A stretch of DNA of 64,000 nt, from contig OX345640.1 in NCBI GenBank assembly GCA_947044365.1, positions 3,460,001 through 3,524,000 of the forward strand, read 5' to 3'. Below the pieces are notes generated by a model. It saw nothing but the letters and a program-made list of their open reading frames with translations, did no database searches and was not told the DNA's origin. Source of the stretch: Petrosia ficiformis. Lineage: Eukaryota > Porifera > Demospongiae > Haplosclerida > Petrosiidae. Positions 21,829 to 46,611 of the stretch are shown here, in pieces. Within the stretch, counting starts at the first letter, position 1, and each line of letters opens with the position of its first letter. The position numbers were made by a program, and so were the translations under genes.

Positions 21829-24800
21829 CTAAGGTGTCTTTTTCACATTTTGACTAAGTGACTTGGTCAATTTTTCCACAGATACTCCTGTAGACTGAGC
21901 AACCTGTTGAGCTGTATGTACTGCTTTTTCCAATCCTGTGAGCCCTTCTAACAATAGTGGAGAAGTATACACGTATACAGATGAACCAGATGAATGTGTT
22001 TTTTCCAGAGAAAAAGGGTTAGTATTGTATGTTTCAGGTTGATCTTTGTGGTGTGAGATTAATGGATTGCTTGAAAATTGTGAAAGATCTCCTGGTGTGA
22101 TGAAGCTAGGGTCAGAGTATTCTTTTACATCTACTTTTCTATCAGGGTACTTCAAAGTTTCTTGAGTTTGGTATTTTAAGTATCTCTGATCTTTTGCAGT
22201 ATTCAGTTCTTCAGAACTGATACTCGAACTACTTGAACTTTCAATATCATTATGCATCACTTTGTATCGCTGGTGATGACCTTTAACCTGCTGTTTATGA
22301 TAAGCCAATCTCTCTACAGCTTCACCAGTTGATAGAGCAACAGCTTTAGCTGTAGTTTTGGCTTTTATTAGTGCGCTTAGATCAAGACTATCATCTCCAT
22401 CTTGTACGTGATCAGAGTTTCCATCAGTCGTCACTTGCTGCATCACATTGTGAAAATTTTGAGAGGAAGAAGATATAGGATGGGTAAGCAACCCATTATG
22501 ATTACCTTCTACTGACTCAGTGGGTAGTGAATCTGGCTTTGCTGTCATAGTAACAACAGGTAACTGAGCTAATAAATCGTTTGTATATGAAAGCTTAGTA
22601 CTCAATGGATGAGTCATTGCTAAAGTTGCTGAATGATAGGGTATCGTGAGAGGATCTAGTGTACTGGTCATTGGGAGATTTGATGCCTCAATATCTTTGG
22701 AAGTTACCACCGTGTGTGGAGGATACGAGTGAGTATGAGGCGTACTTGTGAACATACGACCAGACAAAAAATTCGTAGTGTTAACATACGTGTGTGGAAA
22801 ATAAGATGAAGTTGCTAGTGTGCCATTAGTGTGTAAAGGTACAACTGCATGTGGATATATATGAGGGTATGTAGTACTTCTACTGGTGTCCATGGAATGA
22901 GGTGGGAGATTTACAGTATTGGAAGAAGGTATGTCCTGGTATAAAGTATTAGTTACAGATGGTGAGCCTGTTGATATTCTTGGGGTTACATGATTATTAG
23001 AATGCAAACTGAGTAGAGGATGAGATATCATAGAAAAGGATGGAGTGTCTGTAGTTGAAGGCATACTTGCATAAGGATATAATTGAAAAGGTGTTACTGG
23101 CGAAGAAGAAGAGATATTTGTTTGTGGTTTAACTCCATTTACTGTAACAGGATCGACAATTGATGGATTTCTGTTCTTATTAGTTAAATGACTTCCCTTG
23201 ATCGGCAATGGACCATGAGATTTTCGCTCATCCAAGAACTCCCAAATGCCTTTATTTTCATTTGCAACAGTAGTTGTTAATGCAAATCCTGTAGTAAGAG
23301 GGGTTCCACCATCAATTTCACTTGTAGTAGTGTCAAATATACTTGGATTAGGTGCACTCTGAGATTCCAAGGTATTAGATAACGAGGATATAGGCTATTT
23401 GAAGTAAAGGAAACAAAACTATAACACTATAAATACAATAACAAGACACTATGATTATATAAAGAAGAGTGTACGTGTGTATCTGATGATTGTATTGCAA
23501 TGGATATGACTCCATGATATGCAAATCACTCCATGATATGCAAATCACTATGCTCATATTATCAGTGTCACAGATCATTTATATTATAACACTAGGCTCA
23601 TGTAAGAATTCATAGTTTTGTTTAAACTCACTGGTTTAACGGATCCTTGAAATATTGTTATACCAGGAATGGGAACTTGCTGGTTTTTTAGTGTTATTTT
23701 GTCACTCCTTTCATCCTCATACTTTCCCTTTTCAATCATCTCCTCCTTCTTCTGCTTTCTTTCTTTCTGAATTCTTTTTCCTTCCATTCTTATCTGCTTT
23801 GCAACGTGTTTTATATCTTCTAACGTCGTCCTAACTCTTCGCCCATCATCTACTACCCCACTGTCTTTTCCAAGTCCACTTTTAGCTTGCATTGCATCGG
23901 ACTCTGAACCGGGTGTTAATAAATGCATTAATTTATAAGGATATCCAGTGCTGTAACCCTATAAACATAAAGAAAAATAAACCAAACTTTCGAACTTTAA
24001 ATGATACACATATATAGACTAAAACCAAACAGCTTTATTGATTCATTTATAAGGGTTCAAGATGTTGATATCTCAATTTGGAATAGTTTCACTATTCCAT
24101 TTCCACTATTAAAATGTAGATGAATTAAGCCTGCACCAGCACAATCTAATAGGGACTTTCCCCCAAAAGCATAGAAGCTGAATAATAGGAAATAAAGCAT
24201 GAATAAACTGGAATATTCTAAGCTAGCAATATAAATGTCATAATAATAATAGTGATAGTGTAGTATGTATAGTGAATGTGGATCTTGTCTTGAATTAGAA
24301 CAATAGTTATTGTGTAATTCTTTTATAGTACTTAAATATCTTGAATTGGTGTCATTTTTGGTTTCATAAGCTATTTTGGGTTTTGGTAATAGTGAAGCAG
24401 ATAATAAGAATAATCATACTAGTGACTAGAATAAGTGACAAGATACTTATGAATTTCAGAATAATAGAAAAATTGTTTCATCTAAGAGCTTAAGATGCAC
24501 ACATACTTTTAAACAAATTAAATCAATGATGTGAGTGTTAAAAGTGTGATATATCAACATACTAAATTATCCAGAATCCTCATCATAGCTTCATACTCTA
24601 GCTCCCCTGGTGTAAGGTTTCCATGGCGACTGACTCCACCTCCACTCTTGTTAGCAACTTCCCATACTTTTCTTGATACATCTTCGTTCACACAAAATAC
24701 ATTATTGAGACCAGCAGTGAGTGCAGTAGCCTGAGTAACATTGTTGATAATAATAATTCACTCACTAAAGTAGAGTTTTTAATGAGTTTATTGGTTCAAT

Positions 24801-26913
24801 CACCATATAAATGAATGCACTCATAGTGCAGAACCCTCGCCACAAGTGTGATTGGGAAACAAGAATGATTCAATCACTAAAAAAATGCGTATGCATGCTC
24901 GATTACTATAACCTCCGCCTACGTTCGGATTAACCAATTTAATTGATAACGTTACATAGGCGTGACTGAGTAACAATGGCAATGGGTGAAAAAAGCCTAT
25001 TTTTCGACTTTGCACGACTGTATCTTTCCATCAAAAAGTTTTCTTGCAAATCGCTTGAATCTCGCAGTAGACCTAGTGTGCTCTTTCCTTCGCAGTGACC
25101 AAGAATCTTCAAAAGTAAGCCGTTGCAAAGATTAGTAGGAACACACACAAACCGATTACTATAACCCTCCGCCTACGCGCTCGGGTTAATAAAATGCACG
25201 CTTTCCTGGCTAAATGTACTATGCATACCAAGAAGACTTCCATAGCAATTTTTCATGAATTCATAACAAGTTTAGTTTCAACTCAATGTGATTTTGCTTC
25301 AAGTACTCTTATTCTTAGTTCACTGGAATTGCTCCTGCAAGTAAGGGTCTGGTTAAGCCATGCAATTATTTATCATGCTAGGCTCAACTAAAGAGGTATG
25401 GTTGATAAAATTTGATTGTAGCGTGTAGTTTTTTTCAAGCATTCTAATATAACAAAGACCTTTTCTCATAGTCAGAAAAGGATACACATAGAAATCCCTT
25501 ACCTGTATCTCACATGCAGCCATGAGATTACAACAAATGTGGTAAGCTTCTTCTACATTTCTTCCCATAGCCAATACTCCATGATTATGTAGAATCATCA
25601 CTTTGTTTACAGGTCCTAAATCTCGTATCAGCTCTTCCTTTTCTGCTTCATCGCAAACTATTCCTCGGTAAGCATGATACGATACTCCACCAATCTAGTA
25701 GTAAATAGAAAGACAATATCATCTTAGTGCTATACATAGTGAGCTGTCTAGTAAATTGAGCAGCGAATCTCTCAAAGTATCTTTATTGTTAATTATTTGT
25801 TAAATGTTCAATAGTTGTTTCAAGCCCTAGCTGCTGATAGCGGAGGATATTAGTTATTCACAAAATTGTGGTTGTCAAGAAACGGTAAAAGAAATAAATT
25901 GCAAATCATGATATAGCAGGCTAGCCTGTTACAATTGGTATTTTGTAACTACAGCTAGCTTTGTTAAACTGCCCATTCAAGCATATAATCCAAATTACGA
26001 TATTGAGTGATATATAGTGATAACAAACTTACAATCATTGCTTCTTGACAGAGAGGGAGAAGGCCACAAGTCATGGCAGACACACCTGCACCGTGTGGAG
26101 TATGGAAATGAATTATACAGCGTATATCCTTCCGTGCCTCATGTATAGCTGAATGTATGACATAACCAGCTTTGTTAATACCCAATTGTGTAGAACCTGG
26201 ATCGATTATATTCCCTTCCAAATTAACTTTCACAAGATTAGAAGCAGTGACTTCTAAATAATGAAGACCAAAGGCATTGATGAGGAAGTTCTCTTCCTTT
26301 CCTGGAGCTCTCAACTATAGGAGAAGGAGAAAATAATGTAAACCTTCTTCTCTGAAATCCACCATAATCTGATTGCCTGTAATATTTATTTTTATTTACA
26401 ATGATTACCAATACTTACTGAGATGTGATTATAAATCTCGTGTGTCCACCCCATTCTCTCAACTACTCGATACAAACTAGCAAGCTTGCAACGTGCATGA
26501 CGCTCAGCTATAGTATACTTCCCTGCAGCAGTACCTCTTAAATCGTTAACAGGAATAATATGTGACCCAACAGGAGTGGTAAAAGATTGCAAAGCTTTTT
26601 GCTGCTGCTGCCTTGCTGCTTCTATCTGTGATATAGGGACTACTCTATCTTGAAGATGCTTGATTGCTTGATGGTGCTTTGGAACTCTGCCTTCAACCAT
26701 TCCTTTCAGGACGTTCTCAAGCTCTCCTTTGAAATGACCACTCTGTAAAATTTTTGTGACTGGCTGGTTTCTCTCCAAGGTAGTGACATCTCTCTCAATT
26801 ACATAAGGTCTCTTTACATGTTTTAAATGAGGATTTAACCATTCCATAGAAGAAATATGGGTGTGGCTGGATCCTTTATGAAACTTTGGTTGATAGTCTC
26901 TACTTGTTTCCAT
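21829..26913 (-). CDS. Adducin, long form
   Basis: Six phase-0 exons: 26419-26913, 26033-26314, 25503-25694, 24563-24730, 23632-23958, 21829-23394; 1009 aa. Adducins link spectrin to actin at the membrane skeleton. The N-terminal extension and head run to about residue 330: HARCKLASLYRVVERMGWTH, NAFGLHYLEVTASNLVK, HFHTPHGAGVSAMTCGLLPL, LHNHGVLAMGRNVEEAYH. The neck follows (GNLTPGELEYEAMMRILDNL, GYSTGYPYKL), then a charged Lys/Glu segment (KRIQKERKQKKEEMIEKGK, probably helical). The last exon is a long Ser/Thr/Pro-rich tail. The protein is longer than vertebrate adducins and its C-terminus (NVKKTP) lacks their Lys-rich MARCKS-like end. Start chosen at METSRDYQ, where adducin-like charged sequence begins. 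Head to head with GPAT. Confidence 0.9.
23509..23546. repeat. Tandem 19-nt duplication carrying octamer-like ATGCAAAT
   Basis: ACTCCATGATATGCAAATC occurs twice back to back (23509-23527, 23528-23546). Each copy contains the POU-type octamer ATGCAAAT. It is in the last intron of the long adducin. A regulatory role is only a possibility. Confidence 0.5.
24895..25190. repeat. Element bounded by GATTACTATAACC(C)TCCGCCTACG repeats
   Basis: The same phrase occurs at about 24900 and 25152 in direct orientation, each followed by a (C)TCGG(A/G)TTAA block that can pair with the TATAACC. It lies in the long adducin's intron 24731-25502. No coding content seen. Confidence 0.4.
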
Positions 26914-27168
26914 TGTTAGATCAACCCAAAAACAGAAACATAAATTTGCTTTCAGTTTTTCAAAGCAGAAACTTTTAGTACACGGCAACTAGATCTATGC
27001 CAAGAAGGTTTCGAATTTTGCTCCACCCTAAGTTGTATTTGTCAATTGTCATTCGTAGTGGGTGTGGTATTATAGTATAAATATTAAATGGGTGAAGCTC
27101 AATTAAACTTCTGCACGAGGCCAAGGGTTCTTCGAAAGATGTTGTGCAGTTTATATAGCTAGTAAGTA
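26914..27168. promoter_or_regulatory. Shared upstream region of long adducin and GPAT
   Basis: 255 nt separate divergent start codons. No motif recognised beyond ordinary A/T-rich sequence. The bidirectional promoter is inferred from spacing. Confidence 0.4.
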
Positions 27169-40749
<13,581 letters not shown>

Positions 40750-41365
40750 CTAAAAACGCTCCCTTCGTACTATAAACTACATTTATTAACTCGTCATATC
40801 CTTTCGACCCAATCAAAATTATTATTGTATTATATATACATGATGAGCCTTGGTTTAAAATATTTGTTTGTTGGTTGTGTTACTTGTATCATCATCATCA
40901 TCATTAATATAAATGCTGTTTTATAGTGTAAGTATTATGTATATATATATGCCTAGACAAGGGCGTTACTGACTGAAAAATGGTGGACTTTTCTAAACTG
41001 ATAATAAGAAAACTCGGGAATTGTGGATACTGTGAACTGCATTCGCTTCCGCAAGGTATGCATACGTTCTTATATGACTATTTTCTAGTTGACTGGTGTG
41101 TTTAGAAGATGTTTAAAGTATCCATTCCTACTTTTTTTGCATGGTTGACAACCAATCCCTTGCGCAACATACTGTGCGGGGTAATAAACTGTATGCAGAT
41201 TCAGACTGCTGTACTGTTAAATACTCCAGTATGGGTTGGTCTTTCCACTCCCACACTATCAAAACAGTGCTGCAGATAAACAGGTCATGTGAATCTTTAC
41301 ATGAATTATTTCTTTATTTAATGTGTACAATTATATAGGTATATATATAATTATATATAATTATA

Positions 41366-44300
41366 ATGAAGCTACCTGTCTTGGTGATAGCAGTGTTATA
41401 CACCGGTCTATTTATATCATTGAGTGATCAAGGACATGTTGATGTATATATTGACTGGATCACTGGGAAAAATAACCGATCTTGCTGGTCTACAGGTAAC
41501 CCTTGTAAGACACTTGATTTTGCCTGCCAAGGAATACAGAATAATTCACAAATTGTTTTATTACCTGGATTCCAGCAACTACAATATGACACCACACTTT
41601 CATACTTTGAAAACATTTCTATTATAGGCCAGAAAAATTCCATAGTAAACTGTACTGATGATGCTGGTATTGGTCTGAAATTTTTCAATGTAACGAATCT
41701 GTCTATTGCTGACCTTTCCTTTCTCCATTGTGGTACATTACAGGAAAGTACAAGCATTTCATATCAAAATCTAAGTACTACTTTACGTTTTCGATCAGCT
41801 GTCTACATCATCAATTCAACCAATATACATATATCAAATACGACTTTTATCAAAAACTTGGGTATAGGTATAGCAATGTTTGATACAGCAGGTGAGGTAA
41901 TTGTAGAGCATTCACATTTCAAACTCAACATGGTTCCAAAAAAGGAGCAAGGTACTTATCCAGGAGGTGGAGGAATATATATCGAACATACATTATGTTC
42001 ACCTGGGTCCATACTGCAAGACGAGTGCAATTTCAAAGATAATCCATATGTGAACAATAACAGCTACACAATAAAGAACTGTACATTCAGTAATAATACA
42101 GCTAAAACATTGCCTCACAGCACAACAACATTTTTGAACAAGAAAGGACCTACTCTGCAGCGATTAGGTAGAGGAGGTGGGATATCTATAGCTTTAAAAG
42201 GATTAGCATCACATAACAACTTTTGTATCGAATATTGTGATTTCACAGGTAATAAAGGAAAGATTGGAGGAGCTATTGCTATACAAATAGATGATCAGGC
42301 TAATGATAATCATGTCACAATTAGTAATGTGAATATGAAGTATAATCAAGCAGAAGAAGGAGGGGGTGGGATTGAATTTGGATTCTTCAACACAGATATT
42401 GTGAACAATAACTCTGTTGTGTTTGATAACTGTTATTTCCTTGAAAATCGTGCGGTGTATGGTGGAGCAGTGTCTTTCTATTCCAGTAGGACACGATACT
42501 CAGTTATGATAAATAATTCCATTGTCTTTTTTAATTGTCAGTGGGTATATAATGTAGCAGATGTAGGAGCAGCTGTAGTACTTTTTCCTGAAGACTGGAC
42601 ACTAATTTCTGATGGTTATCTCCCAACACCAGTATTCCACAACAATGAATTTACTGCAAATCGTATCACAACATTTGGAAATGACCAAATCTCCATTGCA
42701 AACATTTCAAAGCATATTCTTGGAGGTGGAATAATATATAGTGATACTGTTACATTTAATATTAGTGGTAAAACAACATTTCAAAGCAATTCAGGTTCAT
42801 CCATACATATTTCAGCTGCCCAAATCAATGTTTGTCCCGATACTGTTTTACAATTTGAAGGTAATTATGCAAGAAGAGGTGCTGGTCTTTGCCTCATAGG
42901 TTTTGCTGGTTTAACTGCACACAGAAATGCAACAATAACTTTTAAAGACAACAATGCACAAGATATTGGAGGTGCTGTGTTATATTACACTGTAGATTTC
43001 TTGGACTTCATAAATTCAAGGCGTTGCTTTTTACGATATTCAGAGATTATTCCCCCCAATAACTGGACAGCAAAGTTTATTTTTGTAAACAACAGTGCAG
43101 AAAAATATGGCCATGCAATCTATGCCACTTCCTTGAAACCTTGTGCCCGTGCTAGTGTTATAAATGGATCAACTATTTATGATCTCCATAACGTCTTTAA
43201 CTGGACATCTTTTGAGTTTACACCTCCACTCTATTCCAAACATATATTATCCACTGATCCTGCTGAGTTGACATTGGATAGTCCTGGGATTTATGTTTCA
43301 CCGGGTATTGCTTCTAAACTGCCAATCACTGTAAAGGATGACTTGGAACAAGACATGGAAACTGTTTTGCTTGCTAGATGTGAAAATTGTTCTGAAAATG
43401 CTGGCATCATGAATTCTTATACATATCTGTCAGATAAAAAAATAGCTTTTGAAGGTAATGATACCCGTCCTTTGTTTATAAGTCTAGATACAACAAATAA
43501 CAAACCAATTGGAATTAATATAGTTGTTGTTCTTACCCAGTGTCCTCCTGGGTATTTTCTCAATGAAAACAATGAATGTGTATGTTCCGTTTCCACTGGA
43601 CATCAACTTCCTGGTATTGTAGCATGTAATGAAACTCAGCATCAAGGTGTAATGCAGGTAGGATATTGGGCTGGTTGTGTTAATGGTAGTAGTGGTCTAT
43701 TAACAACAGCTCAATGTCCTTTGGGATATTGCGAATATCCAAATCAACAAAATGGATTGGTTGTATTACCCCCAAACTGCACTTTCTTGGAAAAAACCCT
43801 TTGTAAGCCTAAAAATCGCAGAGGTTGGTTGTGTGGAGAATGTTCAGAGGGTTTCTCGGTCTATTACCACTCTAATCGTTTCAAATGTGGTATTTGTCCT
43901 CACCCAGAGTACGGATGGCTATTTTACATTCTTTCAGAACTACTACCTTTAACGATTTTGTTTGTTGTGGTTATCGTTCTAGACATCAATCTGACATCTG
44001 GTTCTGCAACTAGCTTCATACTTTTTGCTCAAACTTTGGATTTCTTTGAAGTTACAGCATTTGGCAGTTATAAAACACCTGCCGCTATTGAAATCTTATC
44101 AAGATTTTATTGGTTCATTTTTGGATTTTTCAATTTAGATTTCTTCAAACTTGACACTTTCTCATTTTGTTTATGGAAAGGTGCTACTGTGTTAGATGTT
44201 TTGGCATTCAAATATGTGACAACACTATATGCATTACTCCTAGTTGGTATACTGTTTCTAATGATGAAATATTGTCGTTGTAATGTACTTGGACGATGTC

Positions 44301-45379
44301 CTGGTAGAAATGAACGATATGGAGGATATACTGTCATAAATGGTTTGACAGCTTTCTTTATCATCACATACTCCCAATGTGCTAAAGTTTCTTTTGAGAC
44401 TCTAACTCGATTTTCAGTGAATTCAAATGATCCTTCTTTCAATAATGTCAATGTTGTATTCCTATCTGGAAATACCAACTTCTTCAGTAGAGAACATTTG
44501 AAATATGCCATTCCTGCTGTCGTAGTAATCATGTATACTGCATTAGTTCCTCTGGTGTTATTGTTTCATCCATTATACTTCATGTTTAAGAAAGGTTTGC
44601 TCTCAAAGGGAATTATTAACGAATCTGTAGCTGTTTATGATGCAAGAAGGAAGTATTGCAGATCATGCTGGCCATCTTTCAATCTCTACTTGAAACCTAT
44701 ATTAGATGCATTTCAGGGATCTTACAAGGATAACTCCCGATTCTTTGCAGGATTATTGTTTTTATATCGTCTAATAATTGCAGCCTCTTTTGCATTCTCT
44801 GTAAGTGCTGTACAAATGTACTTTCTATTGGAAGTAGTGGTAGTGATAATGCTTATGGTGCATAGCATCTTTCAACCATATCATAAGAGGTCTCATAATA
44901 TCGTAGACTCACTGATATTTTCTGATTTGGCACTCATAAATGGCTTTAGTTTGTTCAACTATGCATCTATTCAGCTCGGTACAAAACAACACTTTGAAGT
45001 CTTTGCAGCTATCCAGCTTGTGTTGATATACATACCTATTATATACATTTTCATCTTGCTAATTTTAAAGCTCCTTTGGTGCTACAAACCAATGAGAAAA
45101 AAGCTTCAACCTTTGAATCAGTATATTTCGATATTCAATCAATATCAGCAAGAGACTGATGAGCAGCAACATCTTTTGGATGAAGACGAAGAAGAGCGAT
45201 GGGATAATTTTGATGCAGATCATCTTCCTGCTAGGCTGTTTGAAGAAGGAAACCATGAAATTGAGGAGCCAATTCGTAATCCCATAGGAGTAATAAATGG
45301 AGAGAGAGTTAGGTTTGGTCATAGAGGAAGGAGGCAACAAATATATGGATCATTAAGAAATGAACGTACTACTTTATAG
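41366..45379 (+). CDS. Beta-helix ectodomain multi-TM receptor-like protein 1
   Basis: Intronless, 1337 aa. Signal peptide about 1-22 (KLPVLVIAVLYTGLFISL). A large extracellular region (about 23-740) has dozens of Asn-x-Ser/Thr sites and recurring short strands (NNSYTIKNCTFSNNTA, GGGISIALK, YGGAVSFY), the pattern of a right-handed parallel beta helix. Then a Cys-rich stretch: CPPGYFLNENNECVC and GWLCGECSEGFSVYYHSNRF. From about residue 850 there are seven or more hydrophobic segments (first: LLPLTILFVVVIVLDI), then an acidic cytoplasmic tail (LLDEDEEERWDNFDADH). Same architecture as the genes at 46612 and 52351 but clearly diverged from them. Such proteins are often auto-named for bacterial outer-membrane beta helices; that reflects the helix only. 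Likely a surface receptor; ligand and signalling unknown. Confidence 0.85.
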   Translation: MKLPVLVIAVLYTGLFISLSDQGHVDVYIDWITGKNNRSCWSTGNPCKTLDFACQGIQNNSQIVLLPGFQQLQYDTTLSYFENISIIGQKNSIVNCTDDAGIGLKFFNVTNLSIADLSFLHCGTLQESTSISYQNLSTTLRFRSAVYIINSTNIHISNTTFIKNLGIGIAMFDTAGEVIVEHSHFKLNMVPKKEQGTYPGGGGIYIEHTLCSPGSILQDECNFKDNPYVNNNSYTIKNCTFSNNTAKTLPHSTTTFLNKKGPTLQRLGRGGGISIALKGLASHNNFCIEYCDFTGNKGKIGGAIAIQIDDQANDNHVTISNVNMKYNQAEEGGGGIEFGFFNTDIVNNNSVVFDNCYFLENRAVYGGAVSFYSSRTRYSVMINNSIVFFNCQWVYNVADVGAAVVLFPEDWTLISDGYLPTPVFHNNEFTANRITTFGNDQISIANISKHILGGGIIYSDTVTFNISGKTTFQSNSGSSIHISAAQINVCPDTVLQFEGNYARRGAGLCLIGFAGLTAHRNATITFKDNNAQDIGGAVLYYTVDFLDFINSRRCFLRYSEIIPPNNWTAKFIFVNNSAEKYGHAIYATSLKPCARASVINGSTIYDLHNVFNWTSFEFTPPLYSKHILSTDPAELTLDSPGIYVSPGIASKLPITVKDDLEQDMETVLLARCENCSENAGIMNSYTYLSDKKIAFEGNDTRPLFISLDTTNNKPIGINIVVVLTQCPPGYFLNENNECVCSVSTGHQLPGIVACNETQHQGVMQVGYWAGCVNGSSGLLTTAQCPLGYCEYPNQQNGLVVLPPNCTFLEKTLCKPKNRRGWLCGECSEGFSVYYHSNRFKCGICPHPEYGWLFYILSELLPLTILFVVVIVLDINLTSGSATSFILFAQTLDFFEVTAFGSYKTPAAIEILSRFYWFIFGFFNLDFFKLDTFSFCLWKGATVLDVLAFKYVTTLYALLLVGILFLMMKYCRCNVLGRCPGRNERYGGYTVINGLTAFFIITYSQCAKVSFETLTRFSVNSNDPSFNNVNVVFLSGNTNFFSREHLKYAIPAVVVIMYTALVPLVLLFHPLYFMFKKGLLSKGIINESVAVYDARRKYCRSCWPSFNLYLKPILDAFQGSYKDNSRFFAGLLFLYRLIIAASFAFSVSAVQMYFLLEVVVVIMLMVHSIFQPYHKRSHNIVDSLIFSDLALINGFSLFNYASIQLGTKQHFEVFAAIQLVLIYIPIIYIFILLILKLLWCYKPMRKKLQPLNQYISIFNQYQQETDEQQHLLDEDEEERWDNFDADHLPARLFEEGNHEIEEPIRNPIGVINGERVRFGHRGRRQQIYGSLRNERTTL

Positions 45380-45676
45380 CACACAACTCTATGTGTGTAT
45401 ACATTGTGTGACATTTTTTTATTACTATTAATTATGTATTTTTTTCCACCGTTTTCTATACCCATGTAGGCTTGTGATGTGCTACCACAACTTTATCTCT
45501 TGAATTAAATTTTAATTGTACAGCTTGTCAGTTTGTAAAAAAAAAGTAAGTTTAATTTGGATATCTACTTTACAATATTAATACAACATTGATTGCTGCT
45601 AATCACAATGTTTTGTATAAATACATTATTAGATTTTTTTGGAATAATTATGACATATATACATTGAGAATATCCA

Positions 45677-46468
45677 CTAATTGTTATTTGCTCCACTTCC
45701 AAACATTTTTTTCATTGCAGTCTGTAAGATTTGGTCATTGGATTGCTTTTGAGTTTGAAGTACTCTCAACTGTTCTTCTATAACTTTGCTAATTGGTTCT
45801 AACTGTTTAGCTTTCAATAAGTCACTCTCTGCTAAATCAAATTCCTTCATTTTCAAGTAAGCCATTCCTCTCCTATAATACGCCTTGCTGTTTGAAGTTT
45901 CAATATCCAAAACTTTAGTACACGTTTTTAAAACATGATCAAAATGTTCCAATTTCAACTGACAAGCAGCCATGTTTAGTAAACATAGTACTTTCAATTC
46001 TTTTATCTTGACAGGGTCCGCTTTTGAAATATCAGGATTGATACTAATGAGGTATTTTAGTGCTTTAGAGTACCGACAAGCTGCTGATATGATACTATCA
46101 GACTTGAACAGCTCATTTCCCTGCTTCTTGTGGTGTAATGCAATATCAATCTTCTCTTGTGACCCAAATTTCCATGAATCAGTAGCCCTCACAAAGGAAA
46201 TCAGTTGTATTCTACACCAACATTGAACCTCTTCTTTGTGAAATATAAATTCACATTTCTCTCCTTTCTTCATTGACATTAAACATAATTCAATCTTCTC
46301 CCACAACTCATCATCAGCTTCTCCCATTCTTGCATCACAAATCTTCTTTATCAACACAATCTCACCATGTTCATTATTTGTTCTACATTCAATTTCTGCT
46401 CTTACATCACTTCTGATGTTTGGTTTGAGAAGACCAGTACCAACTTCTATCCGTTTTACTTTTTCCAT
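45677..46468 (-). CDS. FKBP-like/TPR protein
   Basis: Single exon, 263 aa. The N-terminal about 95 residues resemble a degenerate FKBP-type fold (KVKRIEVGTGLLKPN; ELWEKIELCLMSMKKGEKCE, like the GLE-x-LL-M--GE part of FKBPs), but I see no complete set of catalytic aromatic residues. Three TPR units follow from about 105: HHKKQGNELFKSDSIISAAC, LCLLNMAACQLKLEHFDHVL and AYYRRGMAYLKMKEFDLAE. The TPRs contain residues typical of Hsp90-binding clamps (KQGN, LLNMAAC, YYRRG). An FKBPL/FKBP6-type co-chaperone role is a reasonable guess. Intact copy of the left edge of the tandem duplication: the breakpoint at 45764 falls inside its last codons. It is 143 nt downstream of the receptor gene on the same strand. 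Confidence 0.85.
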   Translation of the reverse strand: MEKVKRIEVGTGLLKPNIRSDVRAEIECRTNNEHGEIVLIKKICDARMGEADDELWEKIELCLMSMKKGEKCEFIFHKEEVQCWCRIQLISFVRATDSWKFGSQEKIDIALHHKKQGNELFKSDSIISAACRYSKALKYLISINPDISKADPVKIKELKVLCLLNMAACQLKLEHFDHVLKTCTKVLDIETSNSKAYYRRGMAYLKMKEFDLAESDLLKAKQLEPISKVIEEQLRVLQTQKQSNDQILQTAMKKMFGSGANNN

Positions 46469-46611
46469 GCCAAGGGGTGGAGTCTAAGACTAGGTCTACT
46501 GCCCACATAATAAATTATGACAATAAGTGTTTTCACACGACAAACAGACTACACATTCACACATGATAACTATATATATGTATGTAACTATATTAATAAC
46601 TAATCATAGTT

